Source: Daphnia carinata | Lineage: Eukaryota > Arthropoda > Branchiopoda > Diplostraca > Daphniidae | Direction of reading: 5' to 3' | DNA: 64,000 nucleotides | NCBI RefSeq assembly: GCF_022539665.2 | Contig: NC_081333.1 | Location: 7,562,971 to 7,626,970, forward strand | Shown here: positions 14,601 to 27,578 of the stretch, piece by piece | Layout: each line of letters opens with the position of its first letter | Position numbering within the stretch: the stretch's first letter is position 1 | Translations under genes and position numbers: made by a program | The notes under the pieces: generated by a model | The model's input: only the letters and a program-made list of their open reading frames with translations | Database searches by the model: none | Told to the model about the DNA's origin: nothing

Positions 14601-15755
14601 AGAACGCACAGCGAGAGAGAGAGAGAGAGTTAAAAGCCAACGATAAGGAGAGGGGGGGAGAGAGATTGGCTCCGAAATCTATTTGGCTTTTCGTTGAGGG
14701 GATGATGTCGCAAAAGAAAAAAAAAAAAAAAAAAACTTGATTGCATGTGGCCAACCGTCCTTGCACTATCGTCGAGTTTCTTGCAACTGTTTCGACCGTT
14801 AGTCTCGTCGGTGCCCTCTCTACAATCCATAATGCAGCGAGATTCCCTGAACGATTACGCTTGAATTTTTTAGCGCGTCCAATTGCCAACACGTGATTGT
14901 TGCGTCATACAACGATTTCCAAGGGCAGAAAAAGTGGAAAATAAAAACATTGGGTAAACAAGTTGCGTCGAGCGAACATCGGATGCGACGTCATTGGCAA
15001 AACGCATTTGCAATCGCGATATAACATGCTCGTGTTGGAGTTCTACATGCGCTAAATTGATTCGCAGGAAGAAACGGCTCAAACGCTCCACGTGAGATCG
15101 GGATCGTGCTATTAATACACTCAAAGAAATGGCTGCAAGATGAGAGCGTCGACTATAATAAAGCGAAAGAGAAGAAAGAACCTGTTGCCAAACCAGAGAG
15201 ACACCGTTAGATGTTGCAAATCTCGCGCGGAGATGCATAGTAATGTAGCAAATCGATCAAGAGGTTAAACCCTAAACTTTCTGTCTATGCCTCTTTTATT
15301 TTATTACTTATTAAATACAACTCGTACGAATATGAAAAATGTAATGCGAGTGTGACGCGTTATCACTTGGATAGATAACAGCTTTCGCTAGTAGTAAAGA
15401 AAGCCCGTATAAAAAATGCGCATTGGAAATTGCAAAGCGAGAGGAAGGGATATGATTGCGTTCAACTGATGACCGGCTAGGCCACTTATTTTCCTTATTG
15501 ATTTTGTTTTTATTTTTATTACTTTTTTTTTTTTTTAGAAAATCCCCTTCGATCCTTGTGCAGCAACAGCAGCATTATCGAGAGGGGGGAGGGGGGCAAT
15601 GGGTGCGCTTATTTCCTGCCAATCCGCTTTCCGGATTTTAAAAACGCCGGCAGTTTTTTTTTTTACATACATTTTTTGTTCCGGTTGTATTGATGCCGGT
15701 TTTTTTTTTTAAAGGGACGAACTTGTTGTGCTCTTTATCGCAATAAAATAGAACC

Positions 15756-15782
15756 TATATATATATATATATATATATATAT
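15756..15782. repeat. (TA)n microsatellite
   Basis: An uninterrupted TA run of about 27 nt lies in AT-rich, gene-free sequence. Confidence 0.95.
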
Positions 15783-16718
15783 CCCCAAGCAAATAATACC
15801 CTTCCGTGGTTTATCGTTTAGCTTTTATATTTTTCATTGGCTTGGCGTCTTTAAATTTTCAATATGAGAAATGCAATTTCATTAAAATAAACTTTTCAAT
15901 AGTTTTTCCTTTTTAATTAATCCACCGCCTTGGCTCCCGTACGGACGATATTCGTGCATGGTAGATAAACGTTCTTCTTTTTTCTTCTTCGCCGTGTTGA
16001 AGCATACGGATATACGTCTCTCTTTATCCATTCTTTTTTCTAGAGGACGAAGGTCGGAACGAATCAAAAAAGTTTTTTTTTTTTTTCTTTTCCTGAAAAA
16101 CTTTGTTTTGTTTGTTTTTTTTCTCGTGTGTGTTTTGTTTTTTATTTCCCTTTGCTACAGTACGGAAAAGAACGAAAGAGACTGGACAATCATTTGACGT
16201 CGAGTTGCACATAGCGTAGCCGTCGTGGGGTGTGTTTTTTACCCCCTTATGTATGCTTCCTATCCGTCGGCGGGAGGGATGCGACTCCCCAGTGGTCCGT
16301 CCTTTTTTTTTTTTCCTCGTTGCTTTCTCGTCCTTTCTCATTATCGACTGTCGACCATGTTTCAGAACAAAACGTGACTTGTAGTTCCCTTGGCATTTCA
16401 CTTTCTCTTTTCTATAGACCTACCCTCTAACTATATAGCTCATATAATTCTTTGGTCTGTCGTGCCGGTGTGGACCAATGTTCTTCTTCTTTTTTTCAAA
16501 GGGGAAATCTTCCTTCTTTTTTTTTCCCCCTAGTTGTAGCAGGTCCCCCAATCCTGTAATTTCACTCCCTTTCCTTGTTGCTTCCAACTGTTACCTATCT
16601 TTTTTCACGATCAACCCATTTTTTTTGTGTTTTGACCAATGTCTCCGGACATTTTTTTTTGTTTTCCAGGAAGACTTGAATCAACTTTAACTTACATTTG
16701 GGATTGAAAAAAAAACGT

Positions 16719-16742
16719 AAGTCACGCACAAAGTCGTGACTT
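16719..16742. repeat. Short perfect inverted repeat
   Basis: AAGTCACG and its reverse complement CGTGACTT flank an 8-nt loop. It sits in gene-free sequence and its function is unknown. Confidence 0.75.
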
Positions 16743-19362
16743 TAAAAATCTTTTTCAAAAAGGTGGCTGCTCTCTAATTTATTCGTTGCTATCGCATCGA
16801 CTAATGCATGGCATTTGAAGTCAATGTAAATGTGATTTGGCGCTTATTGAAAGGTCTATGCTGTCTGATGATTGATAAGTGCTAGGCTGTGTGTATGTCA
16901 CGCCAGCTGACGATAAAAAAATAAATTCCGAATAGGGTCAATTCCTTCTTTTTTCCCCTCACACCGCACAAAATAAGAAAACAAAAAAAAAAAAAAGTTT
17001 AGTTTACATAACAGCAAGCCCTAATCCGATATATATATATATTTTTTTTAGTCTTCCTTTTTTAGGTGTGTGACGTATATAAAGGGAGGCTTTTGACAGG
17101 CTGCTTTTTTTTTTGCTAAGGTTTCTATATGTTTAAAGAGACAGGCAGACAGGTGTGCCACAGTTAGCTAGGGAGAGAGGGTATGGTAAGCAAATAAAAT
17201 CATCTTTTTTTTTTTTTTCAAGCTGAAGGAATGAGAGAGAAAAAGGTAAAACCCCAAACCGATGGTGTGTGATGCAACGGTCACGTTGGCTGCCGCAACG
17301 TGTAGATGATCATTTGGTCAGAGAGAACGCATTAGGAAAAAAAGGGGGAGGCGAAGACCCTGCAAAAAAAAAATATATATTTTTGTCACCAACACCTGGG
17401 GCATCCTTGTTTTTTTGGTTGTTGAATGTCATCTAAACCCTCCTTTTTTCTTTTTGTTTTGTTCGTTGCGATGTAGCTTTCGTGGAATTATTAAATTGAT
17501 CACGGCACCTTGAAACGAATGGCACGGGGTTCACTTCTTACGTCTTTTGACAATCCCTGCCCAGGTCGTCGTTCACACTTGCGCTGATAAAGCACGAAAG
17601 CGACTTGACATCTTTGTGACGACAAGAAAGACGGGCAAATAATAAGAAAAAAAAAGCAAATAAGGAATTTTTCATGTATTTCTAAAACAACAAAATTGAA
17701 GGAAAAGAAGAAAAAAAAAAGTCTATCATCTTATGGTACGCTATAACAAACGCGGGGCAGACAAAAAAACATGACAGGAGCCAACAATAACGAGCCCGTC
17801 AAAAAGAAAAGGGAGCCCGTGCGCTGCTCCTCGTTTTGTTTTTCTTTGTTAAGATGTATAATGGCATCAAAAGCCATGAAACTGTCGCTGATAATATACG
17901 ACTGACGCCCTTTAAATTTCGCCGTTACGTTACACTAACGTTCCATAGCGCACACACGCAGAGGCTATCAATTGAAAGCCCATCTCTTTCACATGTGTAC
18001 ACATTCTTACGGTAGTTACCTGGGTATGAAGTATGGAAGCCTTTTTCTTTTTTTTTTCTTGGAAAACGACGTTAAGCATTTCTTGCACATGTGGAGACAG
18101 CACACAATGAGGAAGCAAAGAGCGGACAAGAACAAATTATGAATGCGCGAAATGGTAAGCTCTAGATTGAATAGGGGAAACGAGCTGTTTCTTTGTATTC
18201 ACGATCAGTTTAGTCAACACACGGGAAATTGCTTTCGAATGTTTCAGTTCATTCCAAAAATAAAGGATATGTTTTCAAAGACTCATAAGAGCAACCTAAT
18301 AAACCGCCATCAAACTGGAACACTTTTGTACGATACTTTGATCCGTAAAAAAGGGGAGGACAATTTCAAACACGGGGAACTAAATGTCATTTGTTTCTCT
18401 ACGTTTATCGATTCCCAAGATCTACAGGCCTTCGTTTAAAATCACCTGATCTAATTTGCCTACCATTGACGCCCATTCCAATATTCTCCGCCGTCTTTTC
18501 TCTCTCTCTTTCCCTCTCAAACAGCCAAAGTTTGGTCTTTTTCGTTTTTATAGTTCCATTCTTTCATCTACGGACTTATCGATTATTTCATCTTAAATTC
18601 ACGGTTTCCCTTACTATTTTTTTTTTTTTCGTGTTCTCGTCACTCCTTTATTTAAATCAAGTAAGAAAGGGTTGAGTGTGCAGCAATCGTCTGTATTATT
18701 ACAATTTATTCCTTTTCATTTCTCGAGTTTCCCCTATTGCCTGTCTCTTTGTTTTATCCTTTTTGATTCTATTCGCTTTTTGAGAGAGTTGTACACATCA
18801 ACGAAACATCGGCCTCTCCGTTTGGCACTTTTTTCTTTTTCTTTTCTCTTCAACACAAATAAGACACTGGGGCTTTCTCTCTGAAGCCCCGGGGCACTTG
18901 AATCTACGGCATGTTAAACACTACTTACTGTCTCTCGCTCTCTCATTCGCTCTGTACGAACGACTTGACTGTCAAACAAAGTTTGGTTGTTTTTCTTCTT
19001 CTTCGAATTCCCTTTTTTTCTTTTTTTCTATTGCTCCACTAAAAAGGACATAAATATACAGTACGTTAGGAAAGCAAAAAAAAAAAAAAAAAAAAAAGAG
19101 AAGTTACATTCATGCCCTTCTGTTCTGTTTATTCGTCCTTTTGTTTTTCCCCATCGTTCGGTCCTATTGACTAATCTCTCCGAAAATAGAGGCAAATTAA
19201 AGTCCGTGGATTTTATGAGCTCTTTATTTGTTAAAGGATCTTTGAAAGTGATATTGCGGGATGTGGCGTATAGCCTTATCCTTTTTTTTTCGGCTGTTGC
19301 TGCCTTCTCAATGATGACGTCTTTTGTCTTCCCTTCGAACGGCGTCTAAGAATAGAGGGAAA

Positions 19363-19518
19363 CACACACTTAGGAAGCGTCATATGGTCAAGCACCCACG
19401 TTCCAAAAGCCTCAGCTTCGACAGAAAGCCTGATGAATGTTTGAAATGTCATGTACCTTTCGCTTGCAGAGGATATGCACAATATCACAAAGAGGCCCAT
19501 ACCTGTGCTCTACGTTGA
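19363..19518 (+). pseudogene. Isolated C2H2 zinc-finger fragment
   Basis: The open frame ends at a TGA at 19516-19518. It encodes one complete C2H2 finger at 19438-19500: CLKC, then 12 residues with Phe at the canonical position, then H-K-E-A-H. This fits C-X2-C-X12-H-X3-H, although the usual hydrophobic Leu is Ala. It is preceded by an FDRKP segment that resembles the TGEKP linker, and before that by HMVKH, which could be the zinc-binding end of a previous finger whose Cys half is missing. An AG just upstream (about 19357) could be a splice acceptor, which would make this a C-terminal exon. No partner exon was found with certainty, so it may be a decayed gene fragment, a genuine last exon, or chance. 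Family membership beyond a generic C2H2 finger cannot be given. Confidence 0.35.
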
Positions 19519-20592
19519 GTGTGAGTCCATCAGAATTAGATGAGTGTTTGTTCTCTCACCTAACCTTCCATACAGTTAAAGCCCCAGAAAAAAATGCGAA
19601 GAGAAATGTATTGTTAAGGCCGTATGGTCTTTTAGTTTGCGAAGTGCTATATGCCGGAGCTGGGCCACCGTCTGAAACGCCATTGTTAAATGTCCCACGG
19701 CGCTTGAAAGTTGCGGTAATGATTCTTTCACGGTCCTGGCCAAAAGGAATAAGGCCGACGAGAGACTGTGGATTCGATTTTTTTTTTATGACGTTTCTAC
19801 ATCATCATCGATCTCCCCTCTCCTCAATTTTCGAGCAGGGATATATAAACTGAGGAGTTACGGGGGTGTAGGATGTCTTTCACTGATGGCTCAAGGTAAA
19901 TACTCGTGAAGAACTGTCAGCGCACCCCACGTCAAACAGACGCACTGCTCTCGAAACGAGTAAGCAAAAAAAAAAAAAAAAAAGAGGGGATAAAACATGC
20001 GCATCATTTATTATTATTCCATCGAACCATTTCTGTACATAGAGGGAGGTTACAGATCCTTTTTTCGCCGACATCCAATTTGTGCGGCTTAATCGAGCGT
20101 AAATCTAAAATATATTTAAAAACGAAATAAAACGTGGATTTATCGCCTTTATTTTGCCATCCGCATCTACGCGTCTGCTCATTCGCTTGGCGATGGTAAT
20201 AACACCGGCGTTCGCGGTAAGCCTACGGATCATTTATAATCAAAAAAATGATAAAAGGCAAAGAAAGAAAGTGAGTGTATAGAGTAATAGTCGTGGCGCA
20301 AGAAAAAAGGAAGTAAAAAGGTTAGCTGACGTAACACATAGCTATAGAAAAGAGCAAATAGTGTAGGGCTTTTTCTGCCTTCTAGCGACGCAGACAGGTG
20401 TTGGAAGATGGGATTTTTTCCCAGCCGACATTCGATCCTCTATTTTTCCTCGCATTTGTATGCCGTACAGGATTCAAGCCATTATGGCACGTTATACAAC
20501 AACAAACAAACCTGCCAACCTTTCTTCTTTCTTTTTTTTTTTTTTTTTGCTTACTTTGTATTCCTGTTGATATTTCTACAACCATCGCGTAT

Positions 20593-20616
20593 ACACACAC
20601 ACACACACACACACAC
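20593..20616. repeat. (AC)n microsatellite
   Basis: An uninterrupted AC run of 24 nt. Open frames crossing it on both strands are repeat artefacts. Confidence 0.95.
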
Positions 20617-23600
20617 CTTTTCTTCGCTTTTCTATGTACAGGATGGCCAAACGCAGCAAAGGCAAACAGTCCCCCCCCCCCCCCTCCCGACGGGCGGTGC
20701 TCGCGAGCTGGGAATGGCGACTATCGAATCCATCTGTTGCTCTTTCGGTCGTCGCTCTCTCACGCCTCATACATATATAGATTTACAGACGTCGCTTCCC
20801 TCATGGCCGATTCCTGCTGACTTTCGACATCTCGTTCGACTAATACGCCCTCCGTCAGTTCCACGTATTTTCTTGCACTGTTGCCGTCATAAATATTGAC
20901 TCTATTCAAGCTCGTTCGTCTCGTGCCACTATAGGGGAAAGACAACGTGATCCCTTTCTTTTTATTTCCTAATAGAGGGATTTTTGGACGTATTGGTTCA
21001 ATAGACAAAGAAGAGGCTTCTCCGTTTACAGTTTGTTCCTTGACGTGGCATTAAAATGAAATGGCCAAGTTCTTCTTTAGTTCCCTCCTCCTCTTCTTTT
21101 CTTTTTTTTTTCGATAGGAAATAAAGAATCATCAAGTCTCTCTAAAGGTCTAAACTGTAGAGCCAGTCAAAAGAAATTCCAAAAAGGAAGTCTTTCTTTT
21201 TCTGACTTTCGAGGATCCTAATAGAAAATGGGTCTCTCGGCTAACATGGGCTTTTTTTTTTCTGTTGTTTTCTTCCCCCTTCTTTTTTCTTTTTTGATTT
21301 CTTTTCCGTTTAATACTACCGGTGTATTTGTCTTTGCCTCCCTTTTTCTTTTTTTTTTTTACTTTCGTTTGTTCCCGACTCTTCTTTCCCGAAGTTCATA
21401 TCCCACCTCTTTCTTCTTCTGTTTGACACTCACTGATGTGCCAACAGAAGCGATGATGATAGAAGGGGAAGAAGCACAACGAAAAAGAATGAGAAATTCG
21501 GCCCGTTTTCTTGTTGACTCCTCAGCTTCGGTCGCCCTCTCCCGCCCCCCCACTCGATTGGCAAAACGATTTGCTCCTTATATATAAATATACTTCTTGC
21601 CATTCGCTTTCCGCTTCCGAGAGAGCAGATCCATCTCCGTCTATTACGCATTCGATGCGTTCAGTATCATACGCCGTCAAGCGAACACACAAATCTCTGT
21701 TGCTTAACTTGTTTTTTGTTTTTTTTTAGATGTCAAACGCCAACATTTCCACAGTGGTTTTCAAAAATCATTTTGAAGCTATTTGCGTGAAACGTTTCAT
21801 TATCGTGCGGCTCCCGCAAGGGAATGACGTTGAATAACATTTTCAATTGATATATTCTTATAAACAGACATTCAGACGCAGACAGAAGTTTCTTGTGGGA
21901 ATTCTGTAAGAAACCGTAGACATAGCTGGGGAACAAAAAAAAAAAAGACAGAGAAGAATGGCGAGCGAAACTCTGGCAAACTGAGAAAAGAGGAAGTGAG
22001 CGGATGATGATTTATAATACCGCACTGTTGGAAAAACACTTGGCCCTGGACACGGAAAAACTTTTATCCCTTTTTTTTTTTTATTTTTTCTTTCTCTTTC
22101 ATTTCTCTTGTGTGTTTTTCTTCGAAGCAGCGGGAAAGAAGAGGCACAGAGGCGGTGTGTACTTTGCTACTAGCAAGATCTCATTCTCAACCCCACGAGA
22201 ACGCGACTGACTTGCTTGTCAGATTTGGATAACAAACGATTGCGTTTTCTCTTATGCGTACTTGTAACTATCGCCTCTGCACCAGAAAATCTTTTTTTTT
22301 ATTCACTCATACAAAAAGAAACCTTTCCTTCATATAGCTCTGCCTTTTGTTTTCCCCTTTCCGCCGAGTTCCACAGTCCTTTTCAGCGCAATCCGGCATC
22401 TATAGGCACATGAGGAATAAAAGCAAAAGAATCCTGTTCTTCTCGCTGGGAAATGTCGGAGCATCAACAAGAGCGAGAGAATCTTTCATGATCAAACGTC
22501 CAGAGTTTCTTCTCCGGTCCATGTTCTTCTGTCTTTTGTTTTTCTGTACTACTTCTTGGGCCTCGCTGGTCCGCCGCAACATTTTGAAAGGACGATACCT
22601 ATTCATTCGCTTTGGGTATTCACCGTTACAATAGCCGTCGAATGTTTTGAGTCTTTTCATTTTCTTCTATCTCGCGAAGTTGAGACTTTGTTGATGTTTC
22701 TTAATGAACGATATATAGAAATGGTCCGTCTATAAACCCGGCCTGAACACACATCCATTGTCTTGCGGACGGGAAAGAGGAGACTTACTCCTCTCGCTGA
22801 TTGTCTTCCGCCTCTTGTAGACGTTCAGAAACGTAAACGGACGAGAAGAATCTTTCCCTCTGACGATGATTTTATTTTGATTGTTTTAATACACTTTTAG
22901 AAGTGCACGGGCGCTCGCCCGACCGATGCGGTTGGCTAACTTTTTCTTTTTTTTGATAAAACGCCTCAGGGAGAGATGATGAAGTGAGTTGCCGGAGAAT
23001 ATATATATATATATTTATGTAGAAAGCAAGATGAATCGGCAGCTTTTTAATTGGTGGGCTTGAAGGGCGCGTAAGAGGGGGAAAGGAAATGGAGAGTGGG
23101 AGAAACTCGTGTCAACTCATAACTTGTGTATAGGCTAGACTATTATAAACCAGGGACCTCCTTGCCTCCGTTGTATAATCTTCACGTTTGCCTATATAGG
23201 CGACTAAAAGTTTCCATCCATTTTCATAATTGCGCAGCCGAAACACGGCACACACATACACACAGAGCGGAAGGACGAGAACGATACACGGAGCTTGGAG
23301 AGATAAATCTTTTCCACGCCAACGAATAGACTGCAGCTATTTAAGAGAGATACGTAGGAGGAGTATCTGCATGCAAAGGTGTAGTATTAGCGTTGTTTGG
23401 TTAGCTGTTGATCAGGCCTGCATGCATAACAAGCTTAAAAATTCATCAAGAACAAAACAATCAATCAAGAACAGTGCGCCGTAATAGACGAGGCGCTTTT
23501 CTATGTAGAGGCTGTTGATTCGTTGATGAGAACTTGACGTATAAAAAGGAATTTCCCCATCTGAATGTGGGAGGATGAAGGTTCCTTTTCCCCTGCCGGT

Positions 23601-24435
23601 GCACAAGAAATTGGTGTAAACGCTACACCTGTGGACACAGTGATACGAACGTGTCGTTATCTACCTCATAGAGTGGCTTTAATCTTGTGCAATTCAAAGT
23701 ATTTAAATAATGCAATTTGTTTTGTTTGGTTAACTTAATTGATTTAATAAGTATTTGAATGAATTTCACTTTTAGATGTGGTCGGTTATGTACTTTATGG
23801 TTTTGTTTTAGTGACGTGAATGGATTTACATAATTTTCTCGAATGCATATTGTTTTCTTTTGTGAATATTTTCGTTCTTTGCCTCCTTCCTCGAATGTTC
23901 CATAAAATTCTTGCCCCTGAGTCCTTTTTTCGTTAGGTTGACCTGTTGCAGCTCATTACCTGATGAATATTATGCGCAAATTTTGTCCCCCCCCCTCCCT
24001 ACTCATAGTTCCCCTAAGAAGCTTGGCTACCTTTTTTGTTCCTTCCCTTGCCTCTTTTCGAAGATTACCCAACCTAAGGGCTACAGGCAATGCATTTCCT
24101 CGAATTTTGGGCAAAACTGATCGAAATCCGCCTCTGCAAAAGGGAAGATTTCGAACAACAACGAGACGCTTGGTGAAAAGATAATCTTATATATTGTCGA
24201 CTCAATTCAAATGAATAACTGACATTTTGCAGAAAAACTCTCTTTATTACAGGAATTTCTGACTCGATCGAAGCCAGAGATTCTCAATCCGCTTAACAAC
24301 CGATTTCTCCGCCACAGGACGACCACCCACCATCAAAACGACTCGCACAAACCAAAAGAAAGGCAAACAAAAAAATCCAAACGATGGAAAGAAGAAAAAC
24401 AAAAAATAGCCTGCGCTTTAGATCTGAAACATTAA

Positions 24436-24436
<1 letters not shown>

Positions 24437-24463
<27 letters not shown>
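24437..24463. repeat. Poly(A) run of 27
   Basis: Twenty-seven consecutive A residues. It could be the tail of an old retroposed sequence, but no target-site duplication or upstream gene body is evident, so it is listed only as a homopolymer. Confidence 0.9.
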
Positions 24464-24466
<3 letters not shown>

Positions 24467-25119
24467 GGGATAAAAGGTGAACCAACAGAGTTAAGTCAAT
24501 CCTATATATATATACGATGCTCTCTTGTATCGAGCCCTATAGAAACACCTCGACCGGAATAATACCTTTAGAGCTTCGTTGTTTTCTCCCCTCTTGACTT
24601 CATTGATGCGCACGAGGAGGGGATGGCATCCAGCTTAGAAAGAGACAGGGCATTATTATTACCTTCTCTTTTTCATTCCCCCCTTTTTCTATATACATTT
24701 TTTATTTATCCGTTTACGCGAAAACAGTTACGTAATATTTCTTCCTACCGTCATTAACACTGAAACCAAAATGAATGGCAGCATCTCAGTCAGTAACAGT
24801 TTGGGTTATGCCATAGCTAAAAAACGAATGCCAGGGTTCACTTTTAGAGGTGGGCGTTTGCAACAACCAACTGAGGCAGCAACAGGCTTTGAATTGCCAG
24901 GGTCAGTATAAATCTGTGGGATATAGAAATGTATATATTTATCCGCAAGTAGAGGAATCAACAAGTCCGCTCGCAGAGAGAAACAGAAAGAATGGCGCTT
25001 CATATGAATGTGGGTATCAACGTTCTATAGTCTCATAGGCGGCGGATATACATTTACTTTATATATAAGAATGATTACTATATACAGCCACTATACAGTA
25101 TATGTGTACTTTATGTATT

Positions 25120-25144
25120 TATATATATATATATATATATATAC
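25120..25144. repeat. (TA)n microsatellite
   Basis: An uninterrupted TA run of about 25 nt. A second (TA)n of similar size lies at 25514-25538. Confidence 0.95.
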
Positions 25145-25513
25145 AGTATATATTAGATGGTGTGAGGAAAGAGAACAAAACAAAAAGGAGGGGGAGGAGA
25201 AAGAGGGAGAGCCCTATTTCGGCGACGAGTTACGATCTCGAGTGGGAGCCGTGTCCAATCTTCCGAGCTTGTCCGCGTCCGAAATGCTGCAGCGGAATAA
25301 AGGCTTCGTTGCAGCTCTGTTGATGCACCAATGAGGGGAGGATACTATATAGCCTATACATATATAAAACTCGGTCGCGACGCCCAACTTTCCTTTTTAT
25401 GCTCTGTCATTTATTGCCTTTTTTTTGTCCTCTCTTCTTCGGTATTTATTTTTTGTATTTATTTTTTTTCTCGGGCAACAGCTCTCTTTATTCTCTGCAA
25501 CGGGTACGGCTTG

Positions 25514-25538
25514 ATATATATATATATATATATATATT
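25514..25538. repeat. (TA)n microsatellite
   Basis: An uninterrupted AT/TA run of about 25 nt, about 370 bp after a similar array. Confidence 0.95.
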
Positions 25539-26906
25539 CTTCTTTCTTCACTAGATATTGATAGAAAATTCCCAAACACATCCACGCAGGACCCCGCGAG
25601 CACAATGCGCTATTTCTTTCTCTATGTCTAAATCCCTTTGGCGATTGGGTGCGCATCATCGGCCATCTAATCACGCTCAACACCCCACAAACAAAGTTGT
25701 TTTTGGCCCGTTTCTACTTGTAACAGATACACACACACATCTCCTTTATGTTTTTTAGCTACTTTTTCTCCGCGATACGCATCGAAATGAGTTTTCCAGA
25801 TGATTGCAGCTCTAGTCCAACCGGCATCACTGCGTGTATAAGACTTGGGACGGAGTCATCGTGAAATTTCATTTGTCTCTTATTGTTTGGGCTTTATTTA
25901 ACCCAACAGCTCGATGAGTTCTCACGCTCTTTCAAGTCAATAAGTATATATACGAAAAAAAAAGCTTTAAATGATTTTGAGAAGATAAAACGCCATCGTC
26001 AATATCGCCCTGCATTTCGAAGAGTAATAACCCTAAACATGGACGCTGTGGGCTTTAGCACGAACGGCGCAAAAGGGGCGGGTGCTTCCCTTCTTTGGAA
26101 CATATAGTTGAGTGCATCAGGTTCCAGCAAAGCACGTCACTGTTGCTGCAAACTCTCCCCTTTGCGTGATGAAATAGAATTGACCGAACCGAAATTTTCA
26201 AACCCTACGCGCTATATATATATACCGACATTTGGGCTGTATAGCCCGTACGAGAGACCTGCCACATTTGGGAGCACCTAAGGGAAATAAAATAACAAAT
26301 TGATGTCCGCTCTTAAAATAATTTCCCCTTCATTTATTTATTTTTTGTTCACATATACCCGAAAAAGGAAAGCGAAAGAGAAAAAAATAATAGGAGTTGG
26401 TGGAATCGTGCGAGCGCGTGGCAAGACTCAGTAACTACTGGCTTTCCTTCGCTTTAAACGGGGAAAGAGAGGTGACGATGGATTCCGATCACGAAATGCA
26501 GAATGGCCGCATCATTTCGATTTGTGGTTTAATCGAAAAAACTGTCTTTCTCCTCCCCCCCCCCCCGCCGCAACCTTCCGAGATGTGCTGCATCTACCAA
26601 CGTCTATGACGAAGATATTTGTCTGCGGGGCGAAGAAACATTATGGGATGATGATTAGATGTTGCATCTATATTTGATAATAGAACACGTACGAATAGAA
26701 TCGCGTGTCCCTCGATCGCAGTTTACGTCCAATTCCCAATCCATTAGTCAGATGACGAGGAATTCTATTTGATTTGAGGCTGTTTTTTTTATATAGATCG
26801 GCTCTTTTCCTGTGTAAGACGTCGTAAAATAAGAAGCGGTTGCCTTCAAGACCTGTCACCACACTTTTATTTTTATTTTTTACCTTCGCAGGAAGTGAAT
26901 AAACTA

Positions 26907-26938
26907 GTAAGGGTATTACGTAATAATAATACCCTTAC
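26907..26938. repeat. Perfect 12-bp hairpin
   Basis: GTAAGGGTATTA at 26907-26918 is exactly reverse-complementary to TAATACCCTTAC at 26927-26938, with an 8-nt loop. It is the longest perfect short-loop inverted repeat I noticed in the window. No adjacent gene explains it. It could be a structured RNA element, a footprint of a mobile element, or chance in AT-rich DNA. Confidence 0.85.
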
Positions 26939-27569
26939 GGCTTAATGCGCAGTTCGTTCCACTTTCGTTTGCCTTTGTTTTTTTACGGACGGCTATTTAT
27001 TTCGTGATTGAAACAAACGCTAACGAAACCCACCGAAGCGGATATTTAAAATTAAAAAAAAAAAAATCGGAAACTAAGTAGGGATGATGAAGGAAACTAT
27101 GAATTAGCATTAGTCCATGGGTCTTACCATAATAGAGGCAAAAGTCTTTGAGAAACGTTAAGAGCGTTATTTGGTAGTTAAGTCGATCGGATAGAAATAG
27201 AATCATCTCTTATTAATTACTTGGAATTTGGCTCGGCAAAAGGCAAAACGAATAACAAAAATTACACAACCAACCAATTGAATTTCAAACACTTGAGATT
27301 TAAAAAACATCCTTTGCATTTGTTACTTTCATTCATGTAGCTGACGACAAAGCTCCATTGTTGTACAAAGGTTGAAACCATCAGGTAAAAGAGCAGAAAA
27401 GCTAATCCCATTTCCTTAAGGAAGTGAATTTGACGTTGGGATGTTGTTGAACAGACGTCCAAACTTGACAGCAATAATTCTGCCGACATTGAAGACAACA
27501 AAGATGGATGACATAGACTTTAAATGTGTACATATAAATTACATATTGTGATCCAATTTGAAGACGCCT

Positions 27570-27578
27570 CAACAGGTG
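27570..27578 (+). promoter_or_regulatory. Snail/Scratch-type E-box CAACAGGTG
   Basis: CAACAGGTG matches the extended E-box bound by Snail-superfamily zinc fingers, including Scratch. It lies about 2 kb upstream of the proposed first coding exon of Scratch. A second AACAGGTG is at 28962-28969. Autoregulation is an inference; a 9-mer is expected by chance roughly once per 130 kb when both strands are counted. Confidence 0.25.

Larger units (their letters stand above)
1..18100. other. Gene-poor flank, no recognisable gene
   Basis: No open frame in this span resembles a known protein family. Most of the longer ones translate to runs of Phe, Leu, Lys or Ser caused by poly(T), poly(A) and (CT)n tracts, which is not coding-like. 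The span contains many simple repeats, G-rich and C-rich tracts, several short perfect hairpins and scattered TATA-like strings. A segment at 14.12-14.57 kb is more GC-rich than its surroundings and could be a non-coding first exon or promoter, but nothing identifies it. I saw no tRNA, rRNA or spliceosomal RNA gene here by eye. Confidence 0.6.

Noticed and set aside
20398..20899. Two overlapping open frames of 140 and 163 codons
   Set aside because: Both run through poly(T) and (AC)n repeats and translate to repeat-like residues, so they are not credible genes.
24321..24329. GACCACCCA, a perfect Gli/Ci binding consensus
   Set aside because: A single 9-mer is expected about once per 130 kb by chance on two strands, and no target gene is close.
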